Positions 36,839 to 47,222 are shown, counted from the stretch's first letter. The stretch: 64,000 bases of DNA from Novosphingobium decolorationis (GCF_018417475.1 NZ_CP054856.1:1457001-1521000), one strand, 5' to 3'. Numbers and translations: made by a program. Notes: a model not told the origin generated them from the sequence alone.

Positions 36839-37819
36839 ATGACAGCTCCAGAATATACCTATCCCGAAGGCCGCGCGGCGTTCCCGCACGACGGCCTTGT
36901 CGGTATCGCCGGCCTTGCGCCCCACGAGATCTGGTTCCTCCTCGACGAGGCGGAACAATGGGTCGAACTCAACCGGGGAGCGCAAAAGCGCCGTGACGTC
37001 CTGTCCGGGCTGACCATCATCAACGCTTTCTTCGAGAATTCGACGCGCACGCTGCTCAGTTTCGAGATCGCGGGCAAGCGCCTGGGCGCGGACGTCGTCA
37101 ACATGGCCGTGGCCACCTCCAGCGTGAAGAAGGGCGAGACCCTCATCGACACGGCCATGACGCTCAACGCCATGCGCGCCGATGCCATCGTCATCCGCCA
37201 CTCCAGCTCGGGCGCGGTGCAGCTCATTGCCGACAAGGTCGACTGCCCGGTCCTCAACGCGGGCGACGGGCAGCACGAGCATCCGACGCAGGCGCTGCTC
37301 GATGCGCTCACCATCCGCCACGCCAAGCGCGCCTTCAACGGCCTTCGCGTGACGATCTGCGGCGACATCCTGCACAGCCGCGTCGCGCGCTCGAACATCC
37401 TGTGCCTCACCTCGCTGGGCGCGGATGTGCGTGTCTGCGCTCCGCCCGCGCTCATGCCCGCCGACATCGAGCGCATGAACGTCAAGGTCTTCCACGACTT
37501 CGACGCCGCGCTGGCGGGTTCGGACGTGGTCATGATGCTGCGCCTGCAGATGGAGCGCATGGAGGGCCAGTTCATCCCCTCGCCGCGCGAATACCGCCAC
37601 CTCTACGGCCTCTCGCAGGAGCGCCTCAAGCTGGCCGAGCCCGACGCGCTGGTCATGCACCCCGGCCCCATGAACCGGGGCATCGAGATCGAAAGCAACG
37701 TTGCCGACATGATCGACCGCTCGCAGATCACCACCCAGGTCGAGATGGGCGTTGCCATGCGCATGGCCTGCCTCGAAGTGCTCACCCGCAAGGGCCGCAA
37801 GATGGAGGGTTGGGCATGA
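36839..37819 (+). CDS. pyrB: Aspartate carbamoyltransferase catalytic chain
   Basis: Second enzyme of pyrimidine synthesis: carbamoyl phosphate plus aspartate to N-carbamoyl-aspartate. The 326-residue protein has the carbamoyl-phosphate motif [24 protein letters not shown] and the aspartate-loop region [11 protein letters not shown]. No regulatory pyrI is present. Instead, as in pseudomonads, an inactive dihydroorotase overlaps it by ATGA at 37816-37819, suggesting a two-subunit complex. Confidence 0.96.
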   Translation: MTAPEYTYPEGRAAFPHDGLVGIAGLAPHEIWFLLDEAEQWVELNRGAQKRRDVLSGLTIINAFFENSTRTLLSFEIAGKRLGADVVNMAVATSSVKKGETLIDTAMTLNAMRADAIVIRHSSSGAVQLIADKVDCPVLNAGDGQHEHPTQALLDALTIRHAKRAFNGLRVTICGDILHSRVARSNILCLTSLGADVRVCAPPALMPADIERMNVKVFHDFDAALAGSDVVMMLRLQMERMEGQFIPSPREYRHLYGLSQERLKLAEPDALVMHPGPMNRGIEIESNVADMIDRSQITTQVEMGVAMRMACLEVLTRKGRKMEGWA

Positions 37820-39063
37820 GCCAGCACGCACCGCTGACGATCCGCAACGGACGCATCCTCCACGCCGACGGCACCATTGCCGAGGGCACGCTGCGCGCCG
37901 AGGGCGGCTTCATCACCGAGATGGGCCCCGACGTCACCGCGCGCGAGGGCGACACCGTGCACGATGCACGCGGACGGCTCGTCACTCCCGGCCTTGTCGA
38001 TCTGGGCGTCTTTGCCATCGACAAGCCCGCCTTCCATTTCGGCGGCATCACCCGCGCCGCGCTGATGCCCGACCAGCCGACCCCGCTCGATATTCCCTCG
38101 CGCGTGCGCTTCGCCGCGCTATCGGGAAAGCCGGACTTCTGGGTCCACCCGCTGGGCGGCGCGACGCGTGAACTCAAGGGCGAATCGCTCGCCGAGATCG
38201 CACTTATGCGCGAGGCTGGCGCCAAAGCCGTGGCGACCGGACGGCGCTGGATCGGCGATTCGGGGACGATGCTGCGTCTCCTGCAGTACTGCTCGATGCT
38301 GGGCATGACCGTGATCGCCCACGCCGAGGACGCCGGCATCACCGGCAAGGCCGTGGCGACTGCGGGCGAGATCGCCACGCGCCTGGGCCTGCCGAGCGCG
38401 CCTGCCGAAGCCGAAGCCATCGCCATCGCACGCGACGTCGCCCTTGCCGAGCTGGCGGGCGCGGCCATCCACTTCCGCAACGTGACCACGCGCGCCGGGC
38501 TCGACCTCGTGCGCGCCGCCAAGGCTCGCGGCCTCAAGGTCACCGCAGGCGTGTCGCCAGGCTACTTCATGCTTTCGGACCTGGCCGTCGCGCAGTTCCG
38601 CACCTTCGCCCACCTCTCGCCCCCGCTGCGCTGCGAGGAGGACCGCAAGGCCGTGATCGCGGCCATCGGCGATGGCACCATCGATGTCATCGCCTCGGGC
38701 CACGACCCGCGCGGCTCGGAAGATAAGCGCCTGCCCTTCGCCGATTCCGCACCCGGTACCGCCGGGGCCGAAACGCTGCTCCCGCTCACCATGAACCTGG
38801 TGCGCGACGGCGTGATCGACATGGCCCGCGCCTTCGATCTCCTCGCCGCGACCCCGGCAAAGCTGCTGGGAGTTCCCGCCGGTCGCCTCGAAGTGGGCTC
38901 CGAGGCAGACATCGCGGTGATCGATCCCGACCGCCCCTGGATCGTCGATTCGGACAAGATGGCCGCGACCGCGGGCAACACCCCCTTCGACAAACAGCCC
39001 GTCCAGGGGCGCGTGCTCGCGCTGTTCAAGGGCGGCATGACGCTCAAGACCAAGGCGGCCTAA
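37816..39063 (+). CDS. Dihydroorotase homologue, predicted inactive (PyrC'/PyrX type)
   Basis: 415-residue amidohydrolase-fold protein of the multifunctional dihydroorotase class. The metal-binding DxHxH expected after PGLVD is replaced by LGVFAIDKP, and the usual SDHAPH is ASGHDPRG, so the binuclear zinc centre cannot form, although HAEDAGI keeps one His. In Pseudomonas such a pseudo-dihydroorotase is needed for stable PyrB activity. The ATGA overlap with pyrB fits that role. An active pyrC should exist elsewhere. Annotation as plain dihydroorotase would mislead. Confidence 0.9.
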   Translation: MSQHAPLTIRNGRILHADGTIAEGTLRAEGGFITEMGPDVTAREGDTVHDARGRLVTPGLVDLGVFAIDKPAFHFGGITRAALMPDQPTPLDIPSRVRFAALSGKPDFWVHPLGGATRELKGESLAEIALMREAGAKAVATGRRWIGDSGTMLRLLQYCSMLGMTVIAHAEDAGITGKAVATAGEIATRLGLPSAPAEAEAIAIARDVALAELAGAAIHFRNVTTRAGLDLVRAAKARGLKVTAGVSPGYFMLSDLAVAQFRTFAHLSPPLRCEEDRKAVIAAIGDGTIDVIASGHDPRGSEDKRLPFADSAPGTAGAETLLPLTMNLVRDGVIDMARAFDLLAATPAKLLGVPAGRLEVGSEADIAVIDPDRPWIVDSDKMAATAGNTPFDKQPVQGRVLALFKGGMTLKTKAA

Positions 39064-39091
39064 GAACAGGCACAAAGGCGGAAAAATTGAT

Positions 39092-39204
39092 CCGAGGGCC
39101 ATCGCCCTCGGGCTCCCCGAACTGTCGACCTCTCGTTCCGCACGCCAGGGTGGCTGCGAAAGGTGAGGTAGACAGTTATGGGGTCAAGGGGCGATGGCCC
39201 CTTG
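39092..39204 (-). repeat. Two-hairpin intergenic repeat, copy R4
   Basis: Nearly identical to R3 (one loop difference), including the 38 bp to the adjacent intron. It lies just after the pyrX-like gene. See R1 for the structure of the family. Confidence 0.75.
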
Positions 39205-39242
39205 AAAATAGGCATCTTTTTTCGGCCCACTTCACTGCCCCA

Positions 39243-41142
39243 ATCGAGTAGGGGGGCGCCTCACGGCGCCCCCCTCTCACACCACCGGACGTACGTACTG
39301 CGTATCACGGCGGTTTCCGGTACGGTTTAAGGCGGCATGTTGGAGAGCGAGGCTTGAGAGACCTGCCTGATCGAACCATGCGTTGGGCATGCCGTGGGCG
39401 GCCTGAGGGCTGCCCGACAGGCGCCACCAGCCCTTTCCCGAGAGCGCGAAGATCCAAGCCTGCCATTCTGGGACGCCGTTTTCCCTTAAGAAAGTGGCGA
39501 TCGTCATGGTGCGCTTGCACTGTTTGAGCCGGACGCAGCGAAGCTTGCGCCGGAGCCAGCTGTCGATCTCGCGCAAAACCGTCTGAGCCCGGGCGTGTCG
39601 GTAGTAGGTGACCCACCCTGTAGTGAAGGCATTGGTCTGTGCGATCATCGCCGCGAGGCTGATGCCTCGGTTGCGGCGCGTAATCGCCCTGAGCCGCTCC
39701 TTCAGCCGCGTGAGACTTTTGTTCGCTATGCTCAAAAAGCCTCCCGCTGTCAGACGGTGGCCGAGGAAGGTACGTTCCCGGACGTGTGCAACCGCGCTCT
39801 TGGCCTGATTGACGCGGGTCGGGCTTGCCTTCCAGCAAGGCGGTAACCGAGCCATGACGCGCTCCCCGCTGCCTGTGACCGTACATAGATGTTACAGTCG
39901 TCGGCGTAGCGGCAGAACCGGTGGCCCCGGCGTTCGAGCTCCTTGTCGAGGTCATCCAGAATGAGGTTAGCGATCAGCGGCGAGAGGAGCCGCCTTGCGG
40001 GGTCCCCTCCTGCCGTTCGACGTGCACACCACCCGACAGCATCCCGGCCTGTAGAAACCGGCGGATGATGACGAGCAGGCGTGGGTCGGCGATGTGCCGG
40101 GCCAGACGGGCCATGACGATGTCGTGGTTCACCCGATCAAAGAATTTCTCGAGTCGAGGTCTACGACGATCGCATAGCCGTCCCGCACATAGTCCCGGGC
40201 CTGACGCAGCGCATCGTGTGCGCCGCGTCCGGGGCGGAACCCAAAACTCGATGCCGAGAATGTCGGATCAAGGACGGGATCGGGACTTGCAGTATCGCCT
40301 GTTGTACCAGCCGGTCGACAGCCGTCGGAATGCCCAGCTGGCGCACTCCTTTCCCGCCGGGTTTGGGAATTTCAACTCCGCGCACGGGCTTGGACGGTAA
40401 GTACCGTCGAGTAACGAGGCGATCAGCCTCTCACGGTTTCCTGCAATCCAGTCACGCAGGTCGGGGACGGTCATCCCGTCCACGCCCGGCGCCCCCTTGT
40501 TCGCTTTCACCCGCTTGTAGGCTTGGTTCAGGTTGGCCGAGCTGGCCACCTCCTCCATCACGTAACGCGTCAAGGCGAGGGCTCGGCCCATGCCGTGGGT
40601 GATTGCCGCTCCTCGATCGTCCCAGCGCCAGTTCCGCCTTTGCCGGTGACGTCGTGGCCAAGCGATGCCTTCAGGGCTTCATCGAAGAAGTCCTGCTGCT
40701 TCCCGCTACCTTGCTGCCGCTCCACACCCATCGAATGTGCCCAGTCTTGCTCCTTGGGTACCGAATTTGGTCCTTCGCCGGCTTGCGCCCGCTACTATGA
40801 CCGCTGCTGACTTCTCCGGGCCCATCCAGCAACATCACTGCCGCTGTTCTCCGGATCGTCCGGAGGCGGAAGATCTCCCGGGGTAAGACGTTGATCCTTC
40901 ACTCGGTCGCTGCCGGATTTACCAATGCGCGCGTCTGTCTGGCTATCGGACATCCCCATCCATTGCTGGGTTATCCCGCCGCACCGGCCTTCTATCCGAT
41001 TCCTGTTCGTCAGCTCCGAGCTTTGCCTCCGGCTTCCTCCCCACCCCGCCTCGCGGCGACGCAGTTGCCTTCAGCTAGCAGTTCCCACCAGCAGGCCTGC
41101 AAAGGACTTACACCTCCTGCATCAACGCCGTGCCCGGCACAC
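39243..41142 (-). mobile_element. Group II intron, tandem array copy I2 (3'-most)
   Basis: About 1900 bp, more than 98 percent identical by eye to I1. On the minus strand its 5' end abuts the 3' end of I3 with no spacer beyond a possible single T, and its 3' flank is the same sequence as that of I1. The domain VI hairpin (GGGGGGCGCC/GGCGCCCCCC) is intact. Confidence 0.87.
39277..40731 (-). pseudogene. ltrA: Group II intron maturase, frame broken (copy I2)
   Basis: Same protein as in I1 (start MGVERQQGSGKQQDFF, C-terminus YVRPVV). It is broken near 40580 (one G missing in GGGGCTCGG), 40381, 40278, 40147, the 39990 region and the shared G-run. It carries the most differences of the four copies. 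The C-terminal 190 codons are continuous. Confidence 0.78.
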
Positions 41143-43049
41143 AATCGAGTAGGGGGCGCCTCACGGCGCCCCCCTCTCACACCACCGGACGTACGTACTG
41201 CGTATCACGGCGGTTTCCGGTACGGTTTAAGGCGGCATGTTGGAGAGCGAGGCTTGAGAGACCTGCCTGATCGAACCATGCGTTGGGCATGCCGTGGGCG
41301 GCCTGAGGGCTGCCCGACAGGCGCCACCAGCCCTTTCCCGAGAGCGCGAAGATCCAAGCCTGCCATTCTGGGACGCCGTTTTCCCTTAAGAAAGTGGCGA
41401 TCGTCATGGTGCGCTTGCACTGTTTGAGCCGGACGCAGCGAAGCTTGCGCCGGAGCCAGCTGTCGATCTCGCGCAAAACCGTCTGAGCCCGGGCGTGTCG
41501 GTAGTAGGTGACCCACCCTGTAGTGAAGGCATTGGTCTGTGCGATCATCGCCGCGAGGCTGATGCCTCGGTTGCGGCGCGTAATCGCCCTGAGCCGCTCC
41601 TTCAGCCGCGTGAGACTTTTGTTCGCTATGCTCAAAAAGCCTCCCGCTGTCAGACGGTGGCCGAGGAAGGTACGTTCCCGGACGTGTGCAACCGCGCTCT
41701 TGGCCTGATTGACGCGGGTCGGGCTTGCCTTCCAGCAAGGCGGTAACCGAGCCATGACGCGCTCCCCGCTGCCTGTGACCGTACATAGATGTTACAGTCG
41801 TCGGCGTAGCGGCAGAACCGGTGGCCCCGGCGTTCGAGCTCCTTGTCGAGGTCATCCAGAATGAGGTTAGCGATCAGCGGCGAGAGAGGGCCGCCTTGCG
41901 GGGTCCCCTCCTGCCGTTCGACGTGCACACCACCCGACAGCATCCCGGCCTGTAGAAACCGGCGGATGATGACGAGCAGGCGTGGGTCGGCGATGTGCCG
42001 GGCCAGACGGGCCATGACGATGTCGTGGTTCACCCGATCAAAGAATTTCTCCAGGTCGAGGTCTACGACGATCGCATAGCCGTCCCGCACATAGTCCCGG
42101 GCCTGACGCAGCGCATCGTGTGCGCCGCGTCCGGGGCGGAACCCAAAACTCGATGCCGAGAATGTCGGATCAAGGACGGGATCGGGACTTGCAGTATCGC
42201 CTGTTGTACCAGCCGGTCGACAGCCGTCGGAATGCCCAGCTGGCGCACTCCTTTCCCGCCGGGTTTGGGAATTTCAACTCCGCGCACCAGGCTTGGACGG
42301 TAAGTACCGTCGAGTAACGAGGCGATCAGCCTCTCACGGTTTCCTGCAATCCAGTCACGCAGGTCGGGGACGGTCATCCCGTCCACGCCCGGCGCCCCCT
42401 TGTTCGCTTTCACCCGCTTGTAGGCTTGGTTCAGGTTGGCCGAGCTGGCCACCTCCTCCATCACGTAACGCGTCAAGGCGAGGGGCTCGGCCCATGCCGT
42501 GGGTGATTGCCGCTCCTCGATCGTCCCAGCGCCAGTTCCGCCTTTGCCGGTGACGTCGTGGCCAAGCGATGCCTTCAGGGCTTCATCGAAGAAGTCCTGC
42601 TGCTTCCCGCTACCTTGCTGCCGCTCCACACCCATCGAATGTGCCCAGTCTTGCTCCTTGGGTACCGAATTTGGTCCTTCGCCGGCTTGCGCCCGCTACT
42701 ATGACCGCTGCTGACTTCTCCGGGCCCATCCAGCAACATCACTGCCGCTGTTCTCCGGATCGTCCGGAGAGGCCAGGAGATCTCCCGGGGTAAGACGTTG
42801 ATCCTTCACTCGGTCGCTGCCGGATTTACCAATGCGCGCGTCTGTCTGGCTATCGGACATCCCCATCCATTGCTGGGTTATCCCGCCGCACCGGCCTTCT
42901 ATCCGATTCCTGTTCGTCAGCTCCGAGCTTTGCCTCCGGCTTCCTCCCCACCCCGCCTCGCGGCGACGCAGTTGCCTTCAGCTAGCAGTTCCCACCAGCA
43001 GGCCTGCAAAGGACTTACACCTCCTGCATCAACGCCGTGCCCGGCACAC
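41143..43049 (-). mobile_element. Group II intron, tandem array copy I3 (middle)
   Basis: About 1907 bp, flanked on both sides directly by other intron copies. The minus-strand junctions read CTACTCGATT then GTGTGCC. One G is missing from the domain VI stem at the left end (AGGGGGCGCC instead of AGGGGGGCGCC). Confidence 0.87.
41177..42635 (-). pseudogene. ltrA: Group II intron maturase, frame broken (copy I3)
   Basis: Has the correct frame through the segment YRPSLVRGVEIPKPGGKGVR, which every other copy breaks at the CCAGG near 42287, and through the CCAGG near 42049 up to FCRYADDCNIYV. It is broken near 42178 and at the shared G-run. It supports an intact ancestral frame. Confidence 0.8.
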
Positions 43050-44957
43050 AATCGAGTAGGGGGGCGCCTCACGGCGCCCCCCACTCACACCACCGGACGT
43101 ACGTACTGCGTATCACGGCGGTTTCCGGTACGGTTTAAGGCGGCATGTTGGAGAGCGAGGCGAGAGACCTGCCTGATCGAACCATGCGTTGGGCATGCCG
43201 TGGGCGGCCTGAGGGCTGCCCGACAGGCGCCACCAGCCCTTTCCCGAGAGCGCGAAGATCCAAGCCTGCCATTCTGGGACGCCGTTTTCCCTTAAGAAAG
43301 TGGCGATCGTCATGGTGCGCTTGCACTGTTTGAGCCGGACGCAGCGAAGCTTGCGCCGGAGCCAGCTGTCGATCTCGCGCAAAACCGTCTGAGCCCGGGC
43401 GTGTCGGTAGTAGGTGACCCACCCTGTAGTGAAGGCATTGGTCTGTGCGATCATCGCCGCGAGGCTGATGCCTCGGTTGCGGCGCGTAATCGCCCTGAGC
43501 CGCTCCTTCAGCCGCGTGAGACTTTTGTTCGCTATGCTCAAAAAGCCTCCCGCTGTCAGACGGTGGCCGAGGAAGGTACGTTCCCGGACGTGTGCAACCG
43601 CGCTCTTGGCCTGATTGACGCGGAGTCGGAGCTTGCCTTCCAGCAAGGCGGTAACCGAGCCATGACGCGCTCCCCGCTGCCTGTGACCGTACATAGATGT
43701 TACAGTCGTCGGCGTAGCGGCAGAACCGGTGGCCCCGGCGTTCGAGCTCCTTGTCGAGGTCATCCAGAATGAGGTTAGCGATCAGCGGCGAGAGAGGGCC
43801 GCCTTGCGGGGTCCCCTCCTGCCGTTCGACGTGCACACCACCCGACAGCATCCCGGCCTGTAGAAACCGGCGGATGATGACGAGCAGGCGTGGGTCGGCG
43901 ATGTGCCGGGCCAGACGGGCCATGACGATGTCGTGGTTCACCCGATCAAAGAATTTCTCCAGGTCGAGGTCTACGACGATCGCATAGCCGTCCCGCACAT
44001 AGTCCCGGGCCTGACGCAGCGCATCGTGTGCGCCGCGTCCGGGGCGGAACCCAAAACTCGATGCCGAGAATGTCGGATCAAGGACGGGATCCAGGACTTG
44101 CAGTATCGCCTGTTGTACCAGCCGGTCGACAGCCGTCGGAATGCCCAGCTGGCGCACTCCTTTCCCGCCGGGTTTGGGAATTTCAACTCCGCGCACGGGC
44201 TTGGACGGTAAGTACCGTCGAGTAACGAGGCGATCAGCCTCTCACGGTTTCCTGCAATCCAGTCACGCAGGTCGGGGACGGTCATCCCGTCCACGCCCGG
44301 CGCCCCCGTGTTCGCTTTCACCCGCTTGTAGGCTTGGTTCAGGTTGGCCGAGCTGGCCACCTCCTCCATCACGTAACGCGTCAAGGCGAGGGGCTCGGCC
44401 CATGCCGTGGGTGATTGCCGCTCCTCGATCGTCCCAGCGCCAGTTCCGCCTTTGCCGGTGACGTCGTGGCCAAGCGATGCCTTCAGGGCTTCATCGAAGA
44501 AGTCCTGCTGCTTCCCGCTACCTTGCTGCCGCTCCACACCCATCGAATGTGCCCAGTCTTGCTCCTTGGGTACCGAATTTGGTCCTTCGCCGGCTTGCGC
44601 CCGCTACTATGACCGCTGCTGACTTCTCCGGGCCCATCCAGCAACATCACTGCCGCTGTTCTCCGGATCGTCCGGAGAGGCCAGGAGATCTCCCGGGGTA
44701 AGACGTTGATCCTTCACTCGGTCGCTGCCGGATTTACCAATGCGCGCGTCTGTCTGGCTATCGGACATCCCCATCCATTGCTGGGTTATCCCGCCGCACC
44801 GGCCTTCTATCCGATTCCTGTTCGTCAGCTCCGAGCTTTGCCTCCGGCTTCCTCCCCACCCCGCCTCGCGGCGACGCAGTTGCCTTCAGCTAGCAGTTCC
44901 CACCAGCAGGCCTGCAAAGGACTTACACCTCCTGCATCAACGCCGTGCCCGGCACAC
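43050..44957 (-). mobile_element. Group II intron, tandem array copy I4 (5'-most)
   Basis: About 1908 bp. Its 5' end (GTGTGCC, ending at 44957) follows directly the TCTTTT tail of the terminator of the TPR/SPOR gene, again six nucleotides past the stem as for I1. Its domain VI region has ACTCAC where the others have TCTCAC. Confidence 0.87.
43085..44543 (-). pseudogene. ltrA: Group II intron maturase, frame broken (copy I4)
   Basis: The longest continuous frame (43135-44196) runs from the RT fingers through YADD. Broken near 44192, at the shared G-run near 43675, and by loss of TT near 43159, which alters the last 30 residues. It alone keeps the full-length GKLRLRVNQAKSAV segment. One K to T change (KANTGAPG) is unique to it. 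Confidence 0.8.
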
Positions 44958-44994
44958 AAAAGAGGCCACCGTCCCCGGGGGGACGATGGCCTTC
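44958..44994 (-). terminator. Rho-independent terminator of TPR/SPOR gene; intron target
   Basis: Minus-strand stem GGCCATCGTCCCC/GGGGACGGTGGCC followed by TCTTTT and then the first base of intron I4. About 28 bp beyond the stop codon of the upstream gene. Confidence 0.9.
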
Positions 44995-45022
44995 AGGTTC
45001 ACATGGAACTGGTTGAAACGGA

Positions 45023-46393
45023 TCAGCGCGCGTAGCGCGGACCGCTTGAATTGCGAGCAAGGAGCGCGCCGGGCAGCGGGCGCGTCTCGGCGTAGGCGAA
45101 GCAGCCCCCGCCGCGGTTCTTCACCGCCGCGCACATCGACTTCGCGGCACGTCCATCGAAACCTTCCGCGGCAACGCGGAAATAGCGGCGTCCGGCGACT
45201 TCGGCCTCGGTGATGCGCATGGTGTGGTTCTTGAGACGCGGATCGCGCGCCACGAAGATGCCCCAAGCGCGCTCGGCACCTTCCATCGTGCGGAACGAGC
45301 CAAGCTGGACAAGGTGCGTGTCGTCGGTGCTGGCCGTGTCCGCCGACGCGGTGCGGACCGGAGCAGCGGCCTTGGCCGGAGCCTTCGCCGCCAGAGCCGA
45401 ACGGCCCATGCGCACTTCGGGAAGGCGCTGGACGACAGGCGTCGACACGAAACGGACCGATCCGGCGGTCTCGGGCGCGACGGCAAGGACGGCCTCGGGC
45501 TTGGGCGCCGGAATGGATTCAATGTCAGCCTTGGCCGGCGTGCGCGGGGGCGAAGCCATCGGCGCAGCGGCTGCGAGAGCGGGAAGCTCGGCCTGTGCCT
45601 GGACCGGCGTGTCGGTCATTGCCAGCGACTGCGGCACCGCGTCGGCCTTGGCGAACGCCGCGCCGTCGGAACGGCCGTTGAGCGCAAGCGCCACGGGCTG
45701 GCCGGGATCGCGCACATCGAGCGGCGTTCCGAGGAGACTTGCGATCCGCAGGCCGCTGTCGGCATCGCGCGCGCTGCGGGCCCATTCGCCCAGACGCGCA
45801 TCAAGCTGGTCGCCCGGAACGTCCTGCGAGGCAATGATCCGCGCCTGAGCCCACTGACCGCTCAGGGCATAGGAATAGGCAAGGTTCTGGCGCGACTTGG
45901 GGGTGTTCTCCCCGCCGCGCACGACATCGGTGAGGATGGCGACGCCCTGGCTCGGACGCCCTGCCAGCGAAACGGCCAGACCAAGATCGCTGGCCGGGAT
46001 GCGGTCGCGCCACTGCGCGAGGACACGCAGCGCGTCGGCATTGTGCCCCGCACCGATGCTGGAGAGGACGAGGCCAAGCGCGGTGCGCGGGTTTTCATCG
46101 CCCAGCGCAAGCGCGTCGCGGAAGGTCGTTTCGGCCGACTGGAAGCGGCCCGCAGCCAGATAGGTGTGCGCAAGCTCGCTGCGGCGCGAGGCCGATTCGA
46201 ACGCGCGCTCGACCCGCTTCTCGGCCTTGAGGATGTCCTTGGAAACCTCTGCGGCGTACGCCTCGCTCGACACGCTCTCCGCCTCGCTGCGCGCAAGCGC
46301 GGCATGGCTGACGAAACCGCCCAGCAAGGACGCGGCAAGCGCGGAACAGACGGCAAGGCCAGCCTGGCGCGGGGAAAGGTTCACTCGGGACAT
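45023..46393 (-). CDS. Secreted TPR/SPOR-domain protein
   Basis: 456-residue exported protein. A signal sequence (MSRVNLSPRQAGLAVCSALA...) precedes helical TPR-like repeats (about 60-210: RSELAHTYLAAGRFQSAETT, SRQNLAYSYALSGQWAQARI), an Ala/Pro-rich linker, and a C-terminal SPOR domain (THLVQLGSFRTMEGAERAW... FRVAAEGFDGRAA). SPOR domains bind denuded glycan at division septa. The ATG has AGGAG eight bases upstream. It follows the ParA-type gene by 40 bp and probably shares its transcript. Confidence 0.85.
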   Translation of the reverse strand: MSRVNLSPRQAGLAVCSALAASLLGGFVSHAALARSEAESVSSEAYAAEVSKDILKAEKRVERAFESASRRSELAHTYLAAGRFQSAETTFRDALALGDENPRTALGLVLSSIGAGHNADALRVLAQWRDRIPASDLGLAVSLAGRPSQGVAILTDVVRGGENTPKSRQNLAYSYALSGQWAQARIIASQDVPGDQLDARLGEWARSARDADSGLRIASLLGTPLDVRDPGQPVALALNGRSDGAAFAKADAVPQSLAMTDTPVQAQAELPALAAAAPMASPPRTPAKADIESIPAPKPEAVLAVAPETAGSVRFVSTPVVQRLPEVRMGRSALAAKAPAKAAAPVRTASADTASTDDTHLVQLGSFRTMEGAERAWGIFVARDPRLKNHTMRITEAEVAGRRYFRVAAEGFDGRAAKSMCAAVKNRGGGCFAYAETRPLPGALLARNSSGPRYAR

Positions 46394-46433
46394 CCGGCAG
46401 CTCCTCGTCGATGGGTCGCGGGTGCGAGGGCTC

Positions 46434-47153
46434 TTACGAGCCCGCGACGCGGCGACCGAAGCCACCGACCGGACGGGCCATGCCCTGCGCCGGAGCGCTC
46501 TGGCCGGGCGCGGCAAAGACGGTGCGGCGGAAGTTCTTTTCCAGGCGGTCGGCGATGTAGTTCCACAGCGCGCCCACTTCCTGCGAGGAGCGTCCGTTGG
46601 GATCCACTTCCATCACCGTGCGCCCGTCGATCATCGAGGCCGCAAAGTCGGTGCGCTGGTGCAGCGTGACCGGGGCCACCGTGCCGTGCTGCGAGAGCGC
46701 GACTGCGGCTTCGGCGGTGATGCGCGCCTTGGGGGTTGCCGCGTTGACCACGAACATCAGCGGCTTGCCCGCGCGTTCGCACAGATCCACTGTTGCACCC
46801 ACGGCGCGCAGATCGTGCGGGCTCGGGCGGGTCGGGACGACGATCAGTTCGGCCACCGAGATGACGCTCTGGATCGCCATGGTAATGGCCGGCGGGGTGT
46901 CGATCACCGCGAGCTTGAAGCCCTGCTGGCGAAGCACCTGAAGGTCATTGGCAAGGCGCGCGACGGTGGTCTGCGCGAAGGCGGGCAGTTCGGCCTCACG
47001 CTCGTTCCACCAGTCGGCCAGCGAACCCTGCGGGTCGATGTCGATCAGAACGACCGGGCCTGCCCCGGCGCGCTGCGCTTGAACCGCCAAGTGGCCGGAC
47101 AGAGTCGTCTTGCCCGATCCGCCCTTCTGTGAAGCCAGTGCCAGTACTCGCAA
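46434..47153 (-). CDS. Orphan ParA-type ATPase
   Basis: 239-residue deviant Walker ATPase. It has P-loop QKGGSGKTTLSG at residues 9-20 with the signature second Lys, IDIDPQGSLADWW (Walker A'), VIDTPPA (Walker B) and a C-terminal Gly/Arg-rich tail. There is no ParB or parS nearby, and no N-terminal HTH, so plasmid-type partitioning is unlikely. Such orphans position cell-surface or cytoplasmic cargo. The start is TTG (GGGGGA upstream). It is flanked by two SPOR-domain genes, one co-directional and one divergent. Confidence 0.85.
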   Translation of the reverse strand: MRVLALASQKGGSGKTTLSGHLAVQAQRAGAGPVVLIDIDPQGSLADWWNEREAELPAFAQTTVARLANDLQVLRQQGFKLAVIDTPPAITMAIQSVISVAELIVVPTRPSPHDLRAVGATVDLCERAGKPLMFVVNAATPKARITAEAAVALSQHGTVAPVTLHQRTDFAASMIDGRTVMEVDPNGRSSQEVGALWNYIADRLEKNFRRTVFAAPGQSAPAQGMARPVGGFGRRVAGS

Positions 47154-47222
47154 AGTCGGTCCCCCACGAAAACCCCAAAGCGGGGTCTGAAGAATGTCGG
47201 GAACTGGAATCGCAGACCGTTC

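Noticed and set aside
39243..44957. Repeated block considered as a CRISPR array, IS-element cluster or tandem gene duplication
   Set aside because: Units are about 1.9 kb with a reverse transcriptase, GUGYG-type ends and domain V/VI hairpins, with no terminal inverted repeats, target duplications or spacers.
46434..47153. ParA-type gene considered as a chromosome or plasmid partition locus
   Set aside because: No ParB gene and no parS-like palindrome in the surroundings; flanked by SPOR-domain genes.
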